A DNA stretch of 64,000 bases. Origin: Nereocystis luetkeana (Eukaryota > Sar > Phaeophyceae > Laminariales > Laminariaceae). Position numbers and translations under genes: made by a program. The DNA lies in the NCBI GenBank assembly GCA_031213475.1, contig JARUPZ010000010.1:11889917-11953916 (forward strand), in the 5' to 3' direction. Within the stretch, counting starts at the first letter, position 1, and every line of letters begins with the position of its first letter. The notes below the pieces were generated by a model, which was not told where the DNA came from, searched no databases, and was given only the letters and a program-made list of their open reading frames with translations. Positions 55,001 to 63,296 of the stretch are shown one piece after another.

Positions 55001-55564
55001 CCACTATAGCGTCAACAACGGCATTCCAACGAGATTGGGCTAAGACGCCAGGTCAATCAGAAAAAACAAAATGGCCAAAAAGTGCTACCCTTCTATCGTA
55101 CGAGTAGCGCGCATCGTATATACTATTAATACTATTCATACTACAGTATATCAGCAGATATACTGTCGTATCATCACAAAATACGGCGCTCAATAGGCCG
55201 CAGTCGCTCGAGGAAGCAAGCGACGGTCGCTCGACGGAGCAAGCGAGCTCATGCATAACATAATACCAGGTATATTGACAAGGCGCGGAAGCAAGCAGCA
55301 GCAGCCGCTCGAGCGAGCGAGCGAGCAGCACGCTCGAGCGAGCAAGCTAGCTATGAATACCGTAGCTCGACACCGACTCACCTTACTCCCCAACGTGGCA
55401 TGGGTGTCGTTCGTCACGACGCACACCCCCGAGTCGCAGGCGTCGTTGGACCAGCAACGCTCGTCGGTGTTTGCAGGTGACCAGAGAGGCGACTCCAACG
55501 TGTTCACCCACCCCTCTCCGTTAGAGCACTCGTAGTCGTACTTGTCCGTAGCCGCCTCCTTGTC
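42371..55564 (-). CDS. SPPL: Signal peptide peptidase-like intramembrane aspartyl protease (SPPL2-type), 5'-partial
   Basis: Joined complement exons: 55382-55564, 53932-54069, 53162-53341, 48371-48575, 46743-46882, 45826-45888, 45164-45328, 44536-44667, 43379-43483, 42514-42670. All introns are GT-AG and in phase (489 codons). The family are presenilin-type proteases that cut type II membrane proteins in endosomes, lysosomes or the secretory pathway. Seen in order: Cys-rich lumenal domain with [13 protein letters not shown] (end of a PA domain), TM1, several TMs, LYDIFWVF with the first catalytic Asp, [14 protein letters not shown] with the second, and PALLYLVP. The C-terminus either reads on to a stop at 42371 or splices at 42514 or 42440. 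The signal peptide and start of the PA domain were not found. Alternatively the frame could extend unspliced to an ATG near 55660. Confidence 0.93.
42514..42670 (-). CDS. SPPL: SPPL exon: PALL motif and TM9
   Basis: Reads [19 protein letters not shown] then a hydrophilic tail ending [12 protein letters not shown]. Acceptor TTGCCCAG lies beside a poly-C tract from the interspersed repeat at 42690-42825. Read-through gives a Gly/Ser-rich tail to a stop at 42371. Confidence 0.93.
42690..42825 (-). repeat. Poly-C-tailed interspersed repeat, copy 7
   Basis: Minus strand: GCGAGGGTCTATGGTCATAC, CATGCATGATATCGC plus C run, then a second CATGCATGATAATGAGTACA and C run. The tail supplies the C-rich tract upstream of the PALL exon acceptor. 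Confidence 0.75.
42932..43143 (+). repeat. 106-bp tandem duplication
   Basis: Two units start CACAATCAGCTGAAAACAGC and end GATTATGAAAGCG(C/T)CACAG with only a few differences, so recent. Confidence 0.9.
43379..43483 (-). CDS. SPPL: SPPL exon: TM8
   Basis: 35 codons: [19 protein letters not shown] then [10 protein letters not shown]. Family blocks are YFxxxxxGYxxGL and then xxMxxxQ before PALL. Acceptor TCTGTCAG, donor GTGTGT. Confidence 0.93.
43752..43852 (+). repeat. AACCG pentanucleotide array in an SPPL intron
   Basis: (AACCG)n with C/G and A/C variants between the GLGD exon and the TM8 exon. The ACC-rich DNA at 43960-44480 in the same intron is also low complexity. Confidence 0.85.
44536..44667 (-). 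CDS. SPPL: SPPL exon: GLGD catalytic helix (TM7)
   Basis: Reads [19 protein letters not shown], then [18 protein letters not shown] and AHRFDVS. GLGD carries the second catalytic Asp. Acceptor CGTTTCAG, donor GTGAGT. Confidence 0.95.
44930..45075 (+). mobile_element. LINE 3'-end fragment with doubled poly-C tail
   Basis: Reads [17 protein letters not shown] then a C-rich tail. A second GATGAGCACATCG plus C-run follows at once. It points at the SPPL exon at 45164. Confidence 0.65.
45164..45328 (-). CDS. SPPL: SPPL exon: YD catalytic helix (TM6)
   Basis: Reads [18 protein letters not shown], then [14 protein letters not shown] and [10 protein letters not shown]. The Asp in LYDIFWVF is the first catalytic residue; SVMVxVATG follows it throughout the family. 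Phase 0. Confidence 0.95.
45545..45785 (+). repeat. M5 repeat, copy 4
   Basis: GCCGCTATGAAATGATGTGC, GTACGGGTCGAACCC, GAGCTAGATCATACAGACC. Lies just 3' of the SPPL exon at 45826. Confidence 0.55.
45826..45888 (-). CDS. SPPL: SPPL exon: TM5
   Basis: 21 codons: [19 protein letters not shown] then IK. This is the conserved DLxGxxLC...xxIRLPSLK block just before the YD helix. Acceptor TTGCTGCAG, donor GTAGGC. Confidence 0.92.
45964..46131 (-). repeat. Poly-C-tailed interspersed repeat, copy 8
   Basis: Minus strand has GACTCGCCCAACACCTCG, GCTTGGTGCAAGCAATGTC, GCGAGGGTCTATG and GAGTACCACCCCCCC. The tail faces the SPPL exon at 45826-45888, about 75 nt away. Confidence 0.75.
46743..46882 (-). CDS. 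SPPL: SPPL exon: TM4
   Basis: Reads [18 protein letters not shown], then [15 protein letters not shown] and SYAWLLQ. Phase 1 in, 0 out. Acceptor TTATGCAG, donor GTGAGC. Confidence 0.88.
47080..47440 (+). repeat. (TAG)n array split by an M1 MITE
   Basis: Long TAG/TAGTAG runs at 47080-47205 and 47314-47440 flank the MITE. Confidence 0.9.
47206..47313 (-). mobile_element. M1 MITE, copy 5, inside a TAG array
   Basis: Near-complete copy with both TIRs, sitting in the middle of a (TAG)n array so that identical microsatellite flanks both ends. Confidence 0.8.
48371..48575 (-). CDS. SPPL: SPPL exon: TM2 and TM3
   Basis: Reads [20 protein letters not shown], then [19 protein letters not shown], ending in phase 1. 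Acceptor ATTATTAG, donor GTGAGT. The preceding intron (48576-53161) holds the antisense LINE. Confidence 0.9.
49019..49057 (+). repeat. (GAT)12 microsatellite
   Basis: TGATGATGATG run in the SPPL intron 48576-53161. Confidence 0.9.
49549..49656 (-). mobile_element. M1 MITE, copy 6
   Basis: Termini TACGGGGGACCATAGTAAAC and TTTTATGGTCCCCCGTA. Lies in the same SPPL intron as the LINE. Confidence 0.8.
50020..52644 (+). mobile_element. Degenerate non-LTR retrotransposon (LINE), 5'-truncated, poly-C tail
   Basis: Pieces of one reverse transcriptase run through several frames: [19 protein letters not shown] (from about 50600), [15 protein letters not shown] (about 50770), [15 protein letters not shown] (about 50920), [14 protein letters not shown] (about 51010), [16 protein letters not shown] (about 51185), [13 protein letters not shown] (about 51325; intact LINEs have ADDF), and a C-terminal [19 protein letters not shown] (about 52270). 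It ends [17 protein letters not shown] with a stop at 52618, followed by GTACG and about 19 C. No endonuclease domain is seen. It is broken by stops and frameshifts, one being a 7-bp CCAGGTA after the TA in the LFKIYINDL motif. It lies antisense in an SPPL intron. A 15-bp unit is repeated three times at 50061-50109. Confidence 0.9.
52905..53060 (+). repeat. Poly-C-tailed interspersed repeat, copy 9
   Basis: Has CACGGCGCTTCGCGCTCAGT, GTGCTCCGTCCAGGCAT, GCGAGGGTCTATGCTC and CATGACATGAGTACCCCCC. The C-rich tail continues towards the donor of the SPPL TM1 exon at 53162. Confidence 0.75.
53162..53341 (-). CDS. SPPL: SPPL exon: TM1
   Basis: 60 codons, phase 0. Reads [19 protein letters not shown] then [12 protein letters not shown], a TM followed by a basic cytosolic stretch ending in NYEEPP. 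Donor GTGAGC. A similar end plus donor (CEEPP, GTGAGC) recurs at about 52830-52850. Confidence 0.88.
53932..54069 (-). CDS. SPPL: SPPL exon: PA-domain end
   Basis: 46 codons, phase 0. Reads [20 protein letters not shown], then [17 protein letters not shown]. The IPSVxVTMADGxxLL block is the C-terminal strand of the SPPL2 PA domain. Acceptor TGGTTCAG, donor GTCAGT. Confidence 0.88.
54695..54806 (-). mobile_element. M1 MITE, copy 7
   Basis: Termini TACGGGGGACCATAGTAAAT and GTTATGGCCCCCCGTA, in the SPPL intron between the two PA-domain exons. Confidence 0.8.
55382..55564 (-). CDS. SPPL: SPPL exon: Cys-rich lumenal segment
   Basis: 61 codons, phase 0. Reads [19 protein letters not shown], then [19 protein letters not shown]. 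Five cysteines. Acceptor ACTTTCCAG, donor GTGAGT. Confidence 0.85.
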
Positions 55565-55719
55565 CTGGAAAGTCAGGCAGGCGACAAACAAAACGACAGC
55601 GTCAGGCAGCGACCACGCGATCGACCAATCAAGCGGTGAGTCCAGCGAGCGATGAGCCAATCAAATCAGGCCATGAGTACCGCACGACACGCAGGAAAGC
55701 TTGCCCTCTGTGGTGGTTT

Positions 55720-55960
55720 TCAGAGCCGATTTCCCCCAAAAGACGCCACATAACATACAGACCCTCTGCGTTTTCGGAGCCGCTTTTCTCGAAAACAAAA
55801 AACAAAGGTGGCAAGCAAAATGAAAATCGTAGCTTTGGAAATATATCGTCAAGGTCTTTCCATAGACGCACTGCTCGGCGTTTGAACTACTCCCGCTGTT
55901 GGAAAAAACAGCTTGGAGATTCGACGGAGGGGCTGTGTGATATTTTATCATCCTTGCGTT
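55720..55960. mobile_element. M4 repeat, copy E
   Basis: Shares TATATCGTCAAGGTCTTTCC, CTGCTCGGCGTTTGAA and GTGTGATATTTTATCATCC with copies D and F. Just right of the SPPL Cys-rich exon; not part of the gene. Confidence 0.55.
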
Positions 55961-56507
55961 GTCCTATCAGACGTGTTGAACGATATTACAAGCCTACAGC
56001 GAGCCATGAGGAGGAGCCAATCACGCAATAGATTCGAGCGAACGATGGGCCAATGAAAGGCAACGAGGTCACGTAGGGTCACGTTAACAAGCCACACAAT
56101 GACACACTGCTGTACTTGAAAATTATAGAGGTGGGTTATCATTGTTGATTGTTGCAGTGAATCAATCACGGGTCAAGAAACACACGCCCAGCAAGCGATG
56201 GATCAAGCAAGCAAACAGCTTTGCCGCTCCGACGGGAGTGTACAGCAGCAGGTGAGATAGTAGGCGACACACGGTAACCCTCCGAGACCTACGCTCCCAT
56301 TGCTGGGACAAAACGCTTGGGATAAGAGTCATATTTAAGCGTCCGTATGTAACTGTACAGCTAGTGCCCTGACAAAAAGGGATAAGAAGTTGATCGTGTT
56401 TGGTCCTATTTTTTCACGAAACACAAAAAAACAAACCATGCTTTACAATTGTACTCACCGTAGTCTAGAACACACCCCACCCCCGCCATGCATAATTATC
56501 ACATGGT

Positions 56508-56672
56508 GCCGACGGTTTCGGCCGGGTCAATCATTACGCGCCGACGGTTTCGGCTGCATCAACCAATTGGCGCCGGCGGCTTCGGCTGCGTCAACCATTC
56601 AGAGCCGGCGATTTCGTCTGCGTCGACCATCCAGCGCCGATGCGATGGTTGCGGTTGCGTCAGGCCACTATG
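56508..56672 (+). repeat. About 32-bp minisatellite (GCCGGCGGTTTCGGCTGCG), 5 units
   Basis: Units of GCCGGCGGTTTCGGCTGCG then TCAACCATTCA. The same family recurs with 2-3 units at 57829-57920. Confidence 0.75.
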
Positions 56673-56806
56673 TAAGGTGTTTTTCGAAAATGATGTTTGC
56701 AGCCATTTCGCTCGGGCTTTCTTCAGTCTGTTTGCTGTGTACTAAAATGACCCCAACCCATGAAAATCTTCCTTTTGAAAAGACTTAAACCGAATCAACA
56801 ACAATT

Positions 56807-56913
56807 ATTACGGGGGAACATATTGAATAGGACCTACGGCACACACAAAAATCTACATACTCCGTTGTTTTCACCAACAATATTTGGTCCAACTTACTAT
56901 GGTCCACCGTAAT
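56807..56913 (+). mobile_element. M1 MITE, copy 8
   Basis: Termini TACGGGGGAACATATTGAAT and TTACTATGGTCCACCGTA; the most diverged left arm. Confidence 0.75.
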
Positions 56914-56955
56914 AGCACTTATAGCCTAATTGTTGCAGGGTTGGGATAAACTCTT

Positions 56956-57710
56956 GGGCGGTTTCCTATTTGGTTCATTTCGATCTCGAGCTTCAAATTT
57001 GTATTTCGATCCCAAAAATGAAAAAATCTGCTTACGCAATCCAAATGTGCAATATCCGGAAATAACGTTTCTTCGATTCGAGAATCCGATGGCCCAAGTC
57101 GTCAGATTCTGATCCAAAATCCGGCGACTTGGGTCATCGGATTTTCAAATCGAAAAATGGCATGATCTTTAAATACAAGACATTATCCACGACAGCAAGC
57201 AGCAGCAGAAAGATCGATTAGTTGGATGGTGACACAGCTGTATAGCGATGTTGCTTCGCGCCCGACGCGCGGTCGGCGGGCGGCGCGTCTCTCCGTGGCC
57301 AGACTACAGTGCTCGGGCCTAGAGACCAAGGGAAGCACACTCGGCGCGCACCTCTCCGTGGATACGTACTGGTAGACTACAGCAGCAGCAGTAGCAGCAG
57401 GCAGTTACATCGTGTCAAAATACAAAATACAGGATGACTCTAGCGCACTCGGCACGTCTATTCGCCGCCAGACCAGAGGCAGTCAGCGTGGGCTCGGACG
57501 CTTGGGTCCTACGCGCAGTACAGTGCACTCGGCGCGCCTCTTCGCGGCGCCAGACCACAGCAACGGCAGTTGGTCTCGGGGTTTGCTCGAATCTCTGCAC
57601 TCGCAATAAATCCGATTTTTCGCATAGGAAGCCTGTTTCGATTTGCGAACTTCACAGCTGTAAATACGATGGGGTCGCCATCTGAACCGCACAGGGAACA
57701 AACAGCCTTA
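56956..57710 (+). mobile_element. M3 TIR element, copy C
   Basis: Same orientation and internal order as copy B (GATGGCCCAAGTCGTCAG, GCGTCTCTCCGTGGCCAGAC, AGGCAGTCAGCGTGGGCT). Its termini are more worn. Confidence 0.7.
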
Positions 57711-57828
57711 GGCAGATTCCATGGGTTGGGGCCATCACATATAAACTGTACACAAGGTAGCAAACAGACCACAACGAAAATATATATATATATGATTCCA
57801 ACCAAATGCTTCGCAGAACACCCCATTA

Positions 57829-57920
57829 AGCGTCGACGGTTTCGGATGCGTCAAGCATCTAGTGCCGGCGGTTTCGGCTGCGTCAACGATTTACAAGCCC
57901 TCCCGGTTTTGGCAGCGTCT
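57829..57920 (+). repeat. Same 32-bp minisatellite, second locus
   Basis: GTCGACGGTTTCGGATGCGT, GCCGGCGGTTTCGGCTGCGT and a worn third unit. Confidence 0.7.
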
Positions 57921-58007
57921 ATTCTAGTTGGCTAACCCGAAACAATAGCTTACTATCCCGTCTGGGCTTGCAACTGCATTGTGGGGACAAACTACAGTAG
58001 ATGGAAT

Positions 58008-58129
58008 TAATACGGGGGACCATAGTAAATAGGACCAAATATTGTCCAGAAAAATATGTAAATATATAGAGTAGGTTTTTTGTGTGTATCGTAGGTCCTA
58101 CCTGGTATTTATTATGGTTCCCCGTAATA
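58008..58129 (-). mobile_element. M1 MITE, copy 9, with CCTGGTA insert
   Basis: Termini TACGGGGGACCATAGTAAAT and TTATTATGGTTCCCCGTA. An extra CCTGGTA follows GGTCCTA at 58101-58107, the same place as in copy 4. Confidence 0.8.
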
Positions 58130-58153
58130 GGATGGAATTGGTTTTGCAAGGAG

Positions 58154-58245
58154 TAACCCTTTTAGAACTGCAGTCCCGGTCTAGGTCTAGGGGCAAAGCA
58201 TTCAAACTCTCAAGTAACTTGTCCCCAAAACGGGACTGCAGTGCA
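58154..58245. mobile_element. M2 MITE, copy 4 (diverged)
   Basis: AACCCTTTTAGAACTGCAGT left arm; right arm CCCCAAAACGGGACTGCAGT with the terminal AAAGGGTT lost. Confidence 0.65.
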
Positions 58246-58524
58246 GTATTGAATACCACTCTGGATGGAAATGTAACCAGCACCTGGTACAAGATTTCCC
58301 TCCGGAGTGCTAGGTGTTGATTCGACAAAACAAGACAATGGGAGGTGTCGCAAGGCAATAATTCGGACAACGAGTGCAAATAAGAAAATACCAAAAGGTC
58401 CTCACGTTTCCACCCACCCGGAGTAGTCCTGGTATGCAAGTACGGTTATACCAAGTACGCAAAAAAAGGGTTTGGCCTGGACGTAACAGAGAAGACAACA
58501 CGAGAATGTTAATTGTCACGTACA

Positions 58525-58836
58525 TTTTTTTTTCTTTCTAATCATCGCTTTCCCTTTCCAGCTTAACTCGTTCGAGGTTTACCCTCAGCGGTCTTCTTCT
58601 AGACAAGCCGTGGTCACAGGAGTCGTCCCTTCTTTTCGTCGCTCATAGGGTTCACCTTCAGCATTCACACTGTTCGTCGACTTTTATCGAAGGCAGCCAA
58701 CTCACGCTGTCGCGCTTTCCACTAATCATTTTTTATGCCAAAAAAAGTCCTTACGAGTATGCACTCGGTGAGACTTGAACCCACGGAGTTGATCTTAGCA
58801 GGCACGCGGATCACCTACTAAGCCACCGGGGACGCC
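58525..58836 (-). mobile_element. tRNA-derived SINE, copy 2
   Basis: Minus strand: head GGCGTCCCCGGTGGCTTAGT and B box GTGGGTTCAAGTCTC, body, then about 9 A. It lies inside the 594-bp tandem duplication. Confidence 0.85.
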
Positions 58837-59118
58837 GGCATCATGCACTATGCCTCGTAAATAGTAGGAATGATACTCTTCGAGAATGGTGCTGGCACGT
58901 ACGTAGCAGAAGCTGCTGCTGCTGTTGTTGTGGGATGACTTTATCCAGGATAGTACGAGTACTTGAGCCAATCATCTTCTCGCATACTATATATTAATAG
59001 TAGGAATGCGCTCGTACGATGTACGTCACTTGGCAAAAGCTGCTGCTGGTACGCAAAAAAAGGGTTTGGCCTGGACGTAACAGAGAAGACAACACGAGAA
59101 TGTTAATTGTCACGTACA

Positions 59119-59429
59119 TTTTTTTTTTTTCTAATCATCGCTTTCCCTTTCCAGCTTAACTCGTTCGAGGTTTACCCTCAGCGGTCTTCTTCTGGACAAG
59201 CCGTGGTCACAGGAGTCGTCCCTTCTTTTCGTCGCTCATAGGGTTCACCTTCAGCATTCACACTGTTCGTCGACTTTTATCGAAGGCAGCCAACTCACGC
59301 TGTCGCGCTTTCCACTAATCATTTTTTATGCCAAAAAAAGTCCTTACGAGTATGCACTCGGTGAGACTTGAACCCACGGAGTTGATCTTAGCAGGCACGC
59401 GGATCACCTACTAAGCCACCGGGGACGCC
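59119..59429 (-). mobile_element. tRNA-derived SINE, copy 3
   Basis: Nearly identical to copy 2. It arose by segmental tandem duplication rather than separate insertion, because the flanks are duplicated too. Confidence 0.85.
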
Positions 59430-59629
59430 GGCATCATGCACTATGCCTCGTAAATAGTAGGAATGATACTCTTCGAGAATGGTGCTGGCACGTACGTAGC
59501 AGAAGCTGCTGCTGCTGTTGTTGTGGGATGACTTTATCCAGGATAGTACGAGTACTTGAGCCAATCATCTTCTCGCATACTATATATTAATAGTAGGAAT
59601 GCGCTCGTACGATGTACGTCACTTGGCAA

Positions 59630-60180
59630 AAGCTGCTGCTGCTACTGCTAGGTGCTGGGGTGGGATTACTCTACAGACGTAGAAACGTACTCGAGCAAGT
59701 TATTTTCTTGCGTGTACACTATTAATAGGAATGTTCATCAAATGTACGTCACGTGGCAGAAGTTGCCGCTGCTGTGGTTGGTGCCGCCGGGTGTTTTGGG
59801 GTGCTGATGTGGAGTTGACTTTAGCCAGCAGTATCTTACAGCCCCTTTTTCTGCTCGCGTGCCAAAAAATATTGGTTTTCGTCGGAACGCATAAAGAACG
59901 TGCGCCACGATAGCAGATGTTGCTGTGGCTGCTGCTGGTTGGTGTTTGGGGTGCTGCTGTGGGGTTACTTTCTCCAGCACAGTACGTAGTACTCTTTCGA
60001 GACAGCTCTTGGATTCACGTACGAACACAAAACAGTAGCAGATATGTTCATAAACGGTGCCTCGTACGCGTAGCAGAAGCTGGTGTTGGTGCTGCTGCTG
60101 CTGCTGCAGCTGTTGCTGCTGCTGCTGCTGCTGCTAAGGTGGGAAGACTTTGTCCTGCTACGAAGTATACACTCAAGGCG
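59630..60180. repeat. Degenerate minisatellite with CTG tracts
   Basis: Further, older units resembling the right part of the 594-bp duplication: TACGTCAC(G/T)TGGCA, GAAG(C/T)TG(C/T)(C/T)GCTGCTG, GGGGTGGGATTAC, recurring about every 130-160 bp. Confidence 0.6.
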
Positions 60181-60800
60181 ACATCTCTTCTTCTCGATTA
60201 TTAGTATTAATACTACAAAAATAATACAAGTAGATTGATCAAGCGGGACAAACCTTAAAACAGTGGCAGCACGTACAGCAGTAGCATTACTAGCAGAGGA
60301 GTGGTGGTGGCATCAGCCACCGCTGGCACGGCCGGTGATGCCATGTCACCCCGTAGCGAACAGGAAGGACTTGGACGCTACCAATGTGCCAGGTACAAAG
60401 TAATCCATCTGTTTCTAGACCTGGTACGCAAATACAAACCTTGAAAATACACGCAGTACTACAGGAGTATGTCGACAATCACGGCTCTCCTATGCACGGC
60501 AGTTAAAAATAGTTGGGGTTCGACGTTTGACAATCGAATTGGCTTCTCTTGCAGGAACGGGGCTGGGCGATGCCGGGGGCCTTTCTAGACCTTGGTCCTC
60601 CTTATCCATTACCATTGATAAAACGCATCTTGGAGTCAGTGCCTCTTCTCAAGTTGAGTGGAATACAACAGCAGTGGCATCGTCCCACGCCAGCTCCATT
60701 CGATACCTTTTGTCGAGCAGGGCCCCTGCACCTCACGTAAAAAGGCGCCAACTTCCTGCAGGAGAGGCCACTACCGTATTACCGTATTAACACTATTAAA

Positions 60801-61036
60801 TATCACACGGGTGATAAGATACCACACCGCCTGGAGCGAATTTCCGAGACGATTTTCTCCGAAACTAGGGGGGCGCACAGCACAACGAAAATGCTGGCGT
60901 TGGGAGCATCTCCAGGAGATATTTCCATAGACGTATGATATGTTATCGCTCGGCGTTTGCACCCTCTCCGTTATCGAGAAAGTCAGCTTAGAAATACGTC
61001 CGAGGGGGTGTGATATCTTATCAACCTAGTGTGATA
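60801..61036. mobile_element. M4 repeat, copy F (best preserved)
   Basis: TATCACACGGGTGATAAGAT at the left and GTGATATCTTATCAACCTAG then TGTGATA at the right, about 235 bp, no ORF. TIRs are about 30 bp. Confidence 0.7.
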
Positions 61037-61225
61037 GTGTCATAGGCTTATACGGTACCACTGTACTGCTCTGGTACCATATCCATGGAGGAGCTGCAGG
61101 CGGGGCTATTCAATTACAAACGCAGTGGGCAGCCCCTGCCTTGCCGCACTAGGATTCCCCCCACGGCCTTACACGCTCACGTGTATCATACCAAGCGAGA
61201 CTAACGAAGGAAAACCTAGTGGCAT

Positions 61226-61276
61226 GGTCAATAGTCAACGTATATAATAGTCAACGTATATAATAGTCAACGTATT
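61226..61276 (+). repeat. 20-bp tandem repeat, three units
   Basis: ATAGTCAACGTATATA repeated. Confidence 0.8.
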
Positions 61277-62572
61277 TTCCGAGAACGGCAACCTCCAGAT
61301 AATCTGGTACATAGGCGTAGCGTATAGTCTAGCACAATACAAAATGTTAAGACTGCTTGCACAAATCAACTTAAGCGTTCCGGCAGGCTCTGGCGTCAGC
61401 CCTTTACGTATGAAACGACCTCACGACCAAACACAATATCACTGTCATGTATGCATAAAAGGGGCTACGCCGGCAGCCTGGACGGCCGCCGGTCGCACAC
61501 TTGCGTGATCGGCGTAAAATGTAGAGGAGGGAGAGGCTGAGATTCGATGCCAAGAGATTGAGAGCGTGCGCACCTCCCCCCTCTCTGACAAGTGTGAGAT
61601 TAAGTTATTGCATGTCTTACTAATAACATTGAGTTGATACATGAATAGGGAAGGGACCCCAGCTGAAATCACGTGCGTCGTAGCTGGTAGTTACCAGGGT
61701 ATATGCGAACGGGGAAGGCATCGCTAGGGGCGCCTGAAGTTGCAGCTTGCAGCAAAGGTCGAGAAATGGTAGCATGCGGAGAACGTGGGACGTTGCGGGC
61801 TAGAGCAAGGTGGAGCAAAGGTAACGCACGGAGAACATGGCAAAGAGAGTTGAGCGCGGAAGGCAACCCTCGGAAATGAAGAGGGTGAACATTGGAAAAG
61901 GCGGCAAAACGCTGACGAATAGTTGCCGATTGACTGAAAGCGGCGAAATGCTACAAGGCGGTGTACCTAACTTCTAACTCAGGGAGTAAGCGATGACCGA
62001 CAGCGCAGCTCCGTAGAAAGGTGCCGTCACAGCAGCTGCTGCAGAAGTACTTCTGCAGCTGTGCATCTCCGCAGCCACGCAGGACAGCTCCACTGCAGTT
62101 GTCGCTGTACGATAGAGTACTGGCCGAAAGTGCTGCTGGCCGTCATAACTGCTGCTGGCTGTAGGTGACATGAGATATCTCTCATATATCCCGGCATATA
62201 TTTTTATGGATGGCAGTTTTCAACCAAGCCTGGGTGGCATGTGCTATCGGGGCGTTTCATCGATGCCCCAGATACAGCCACCCGCGCAGGCCCCAACAAT
62301 GGCGACGCCGGACGGGTAGGTGACCCTCCCCACGGGTCGGAGGTCGGAGAGGACGTGCCGGAAAGAACCACGCGGATGCATACACCTTGTCGGGACCATG
62401 GGCCAAAACACTGACAGGGTAGGGATTCTCGGAGATTTCTCCGTAGATCTCAAGAGCCGTGGTTTCACCTCGATAGTGGTTCTTTCCGGGGTTTTGGGCC
62501 GTGGTGCCTAAAGTCGACCACCCGACCCTAACCCTAACCCGAACCCGAACGCTTATGGGATGGGACCAGCGT

Positions 62573-62703
62573 TTGGATGCTGTGGCTTGTGAAATTTCTA
62601 GCTTGATTCGGCTGGCTTGGATGCTGTGCTTGGAAAGGCTCTAGGCTGATTTGGCCGGTTCGGGATGCTGTGGCTTGGAAAAACTTTAGGTTGGATGGGC
62701 CGT
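62573..62703 (+). repeat. About 45-bp tandem repeat, three units
   Basis: Each unit has GGATGCTGTG(G)CTTGG, then TCTAGCTTGATTCGGC or a close variant. Preceded by CCCTAACCCTAACCC at 62525-62540. Confidence 0.7.
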
Positions 62704-63296
62704 TTACAAAACACCCCTTAGCCAATCAGAGTGCGTAACTAGCCTACCTTGGGAAGGTCCACCATCAGGGGGCAATCACTGCTGGATCTCAACGTCAAGG
62801 CTTCACGAAGGTGCCACGGCGCGGAGCGGGCGGACCCTCCGACGCCGGGCGTTTCAGACGTGGACGGGGCACGCCCAGGCGAAGAAACCGCGGGGGAAGA
62901 CGGTCAGAGACGGGAGATATCCGCCGACTAAAAACGGATCAGACCACGCTAAGGACTAACACAGATATATTTCTATCCGCTGTCACCACCCCTTACATTT
63001 ATTGTCCGATGGTCTCGGATTCGCGATACTTTAGCGTTTAAGGCGTCAGCCGCAAAACCCTTTTATAAACAGTACAAGCCAGCTATATACCAAAACAAAT
63101 GGTACTGGTACCACAGTACAACGCTGCCGTGCCCTGAGTCCCGACCGCGACATCCTTTCTTCGGCTGGCGGAAAACCTCTACACTACAATCGTAGCATGC
63201 GCCAACTGTCTACTGTAGGTATTATGGCCTTCGTGGCTTCAAGGGAAAAAAAAGCAAAAGAGGGTCGAGAATTGGCAGGGGTGCGTATCAACGTAT

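Larger units (their letters stand above)
58455..59641. repeat. 594-bp tandem duplication containing a SINE
   Basis: Units 58455-59048 and 59049-59641 both begin GTACGCAAAAAAAGGGTTTG and end CACTTGGCAAAAGCTGCTGC. They differ by a T-run length and about one substitution seen by eye. Confidence 0.92.

Noticed and set aside
58740-58840. Functional tRNA gene on the minus strand
   Set aside because: A and B boxes are present, but the sequence continues into a repeated body with poly-A, so it is a SINE head.
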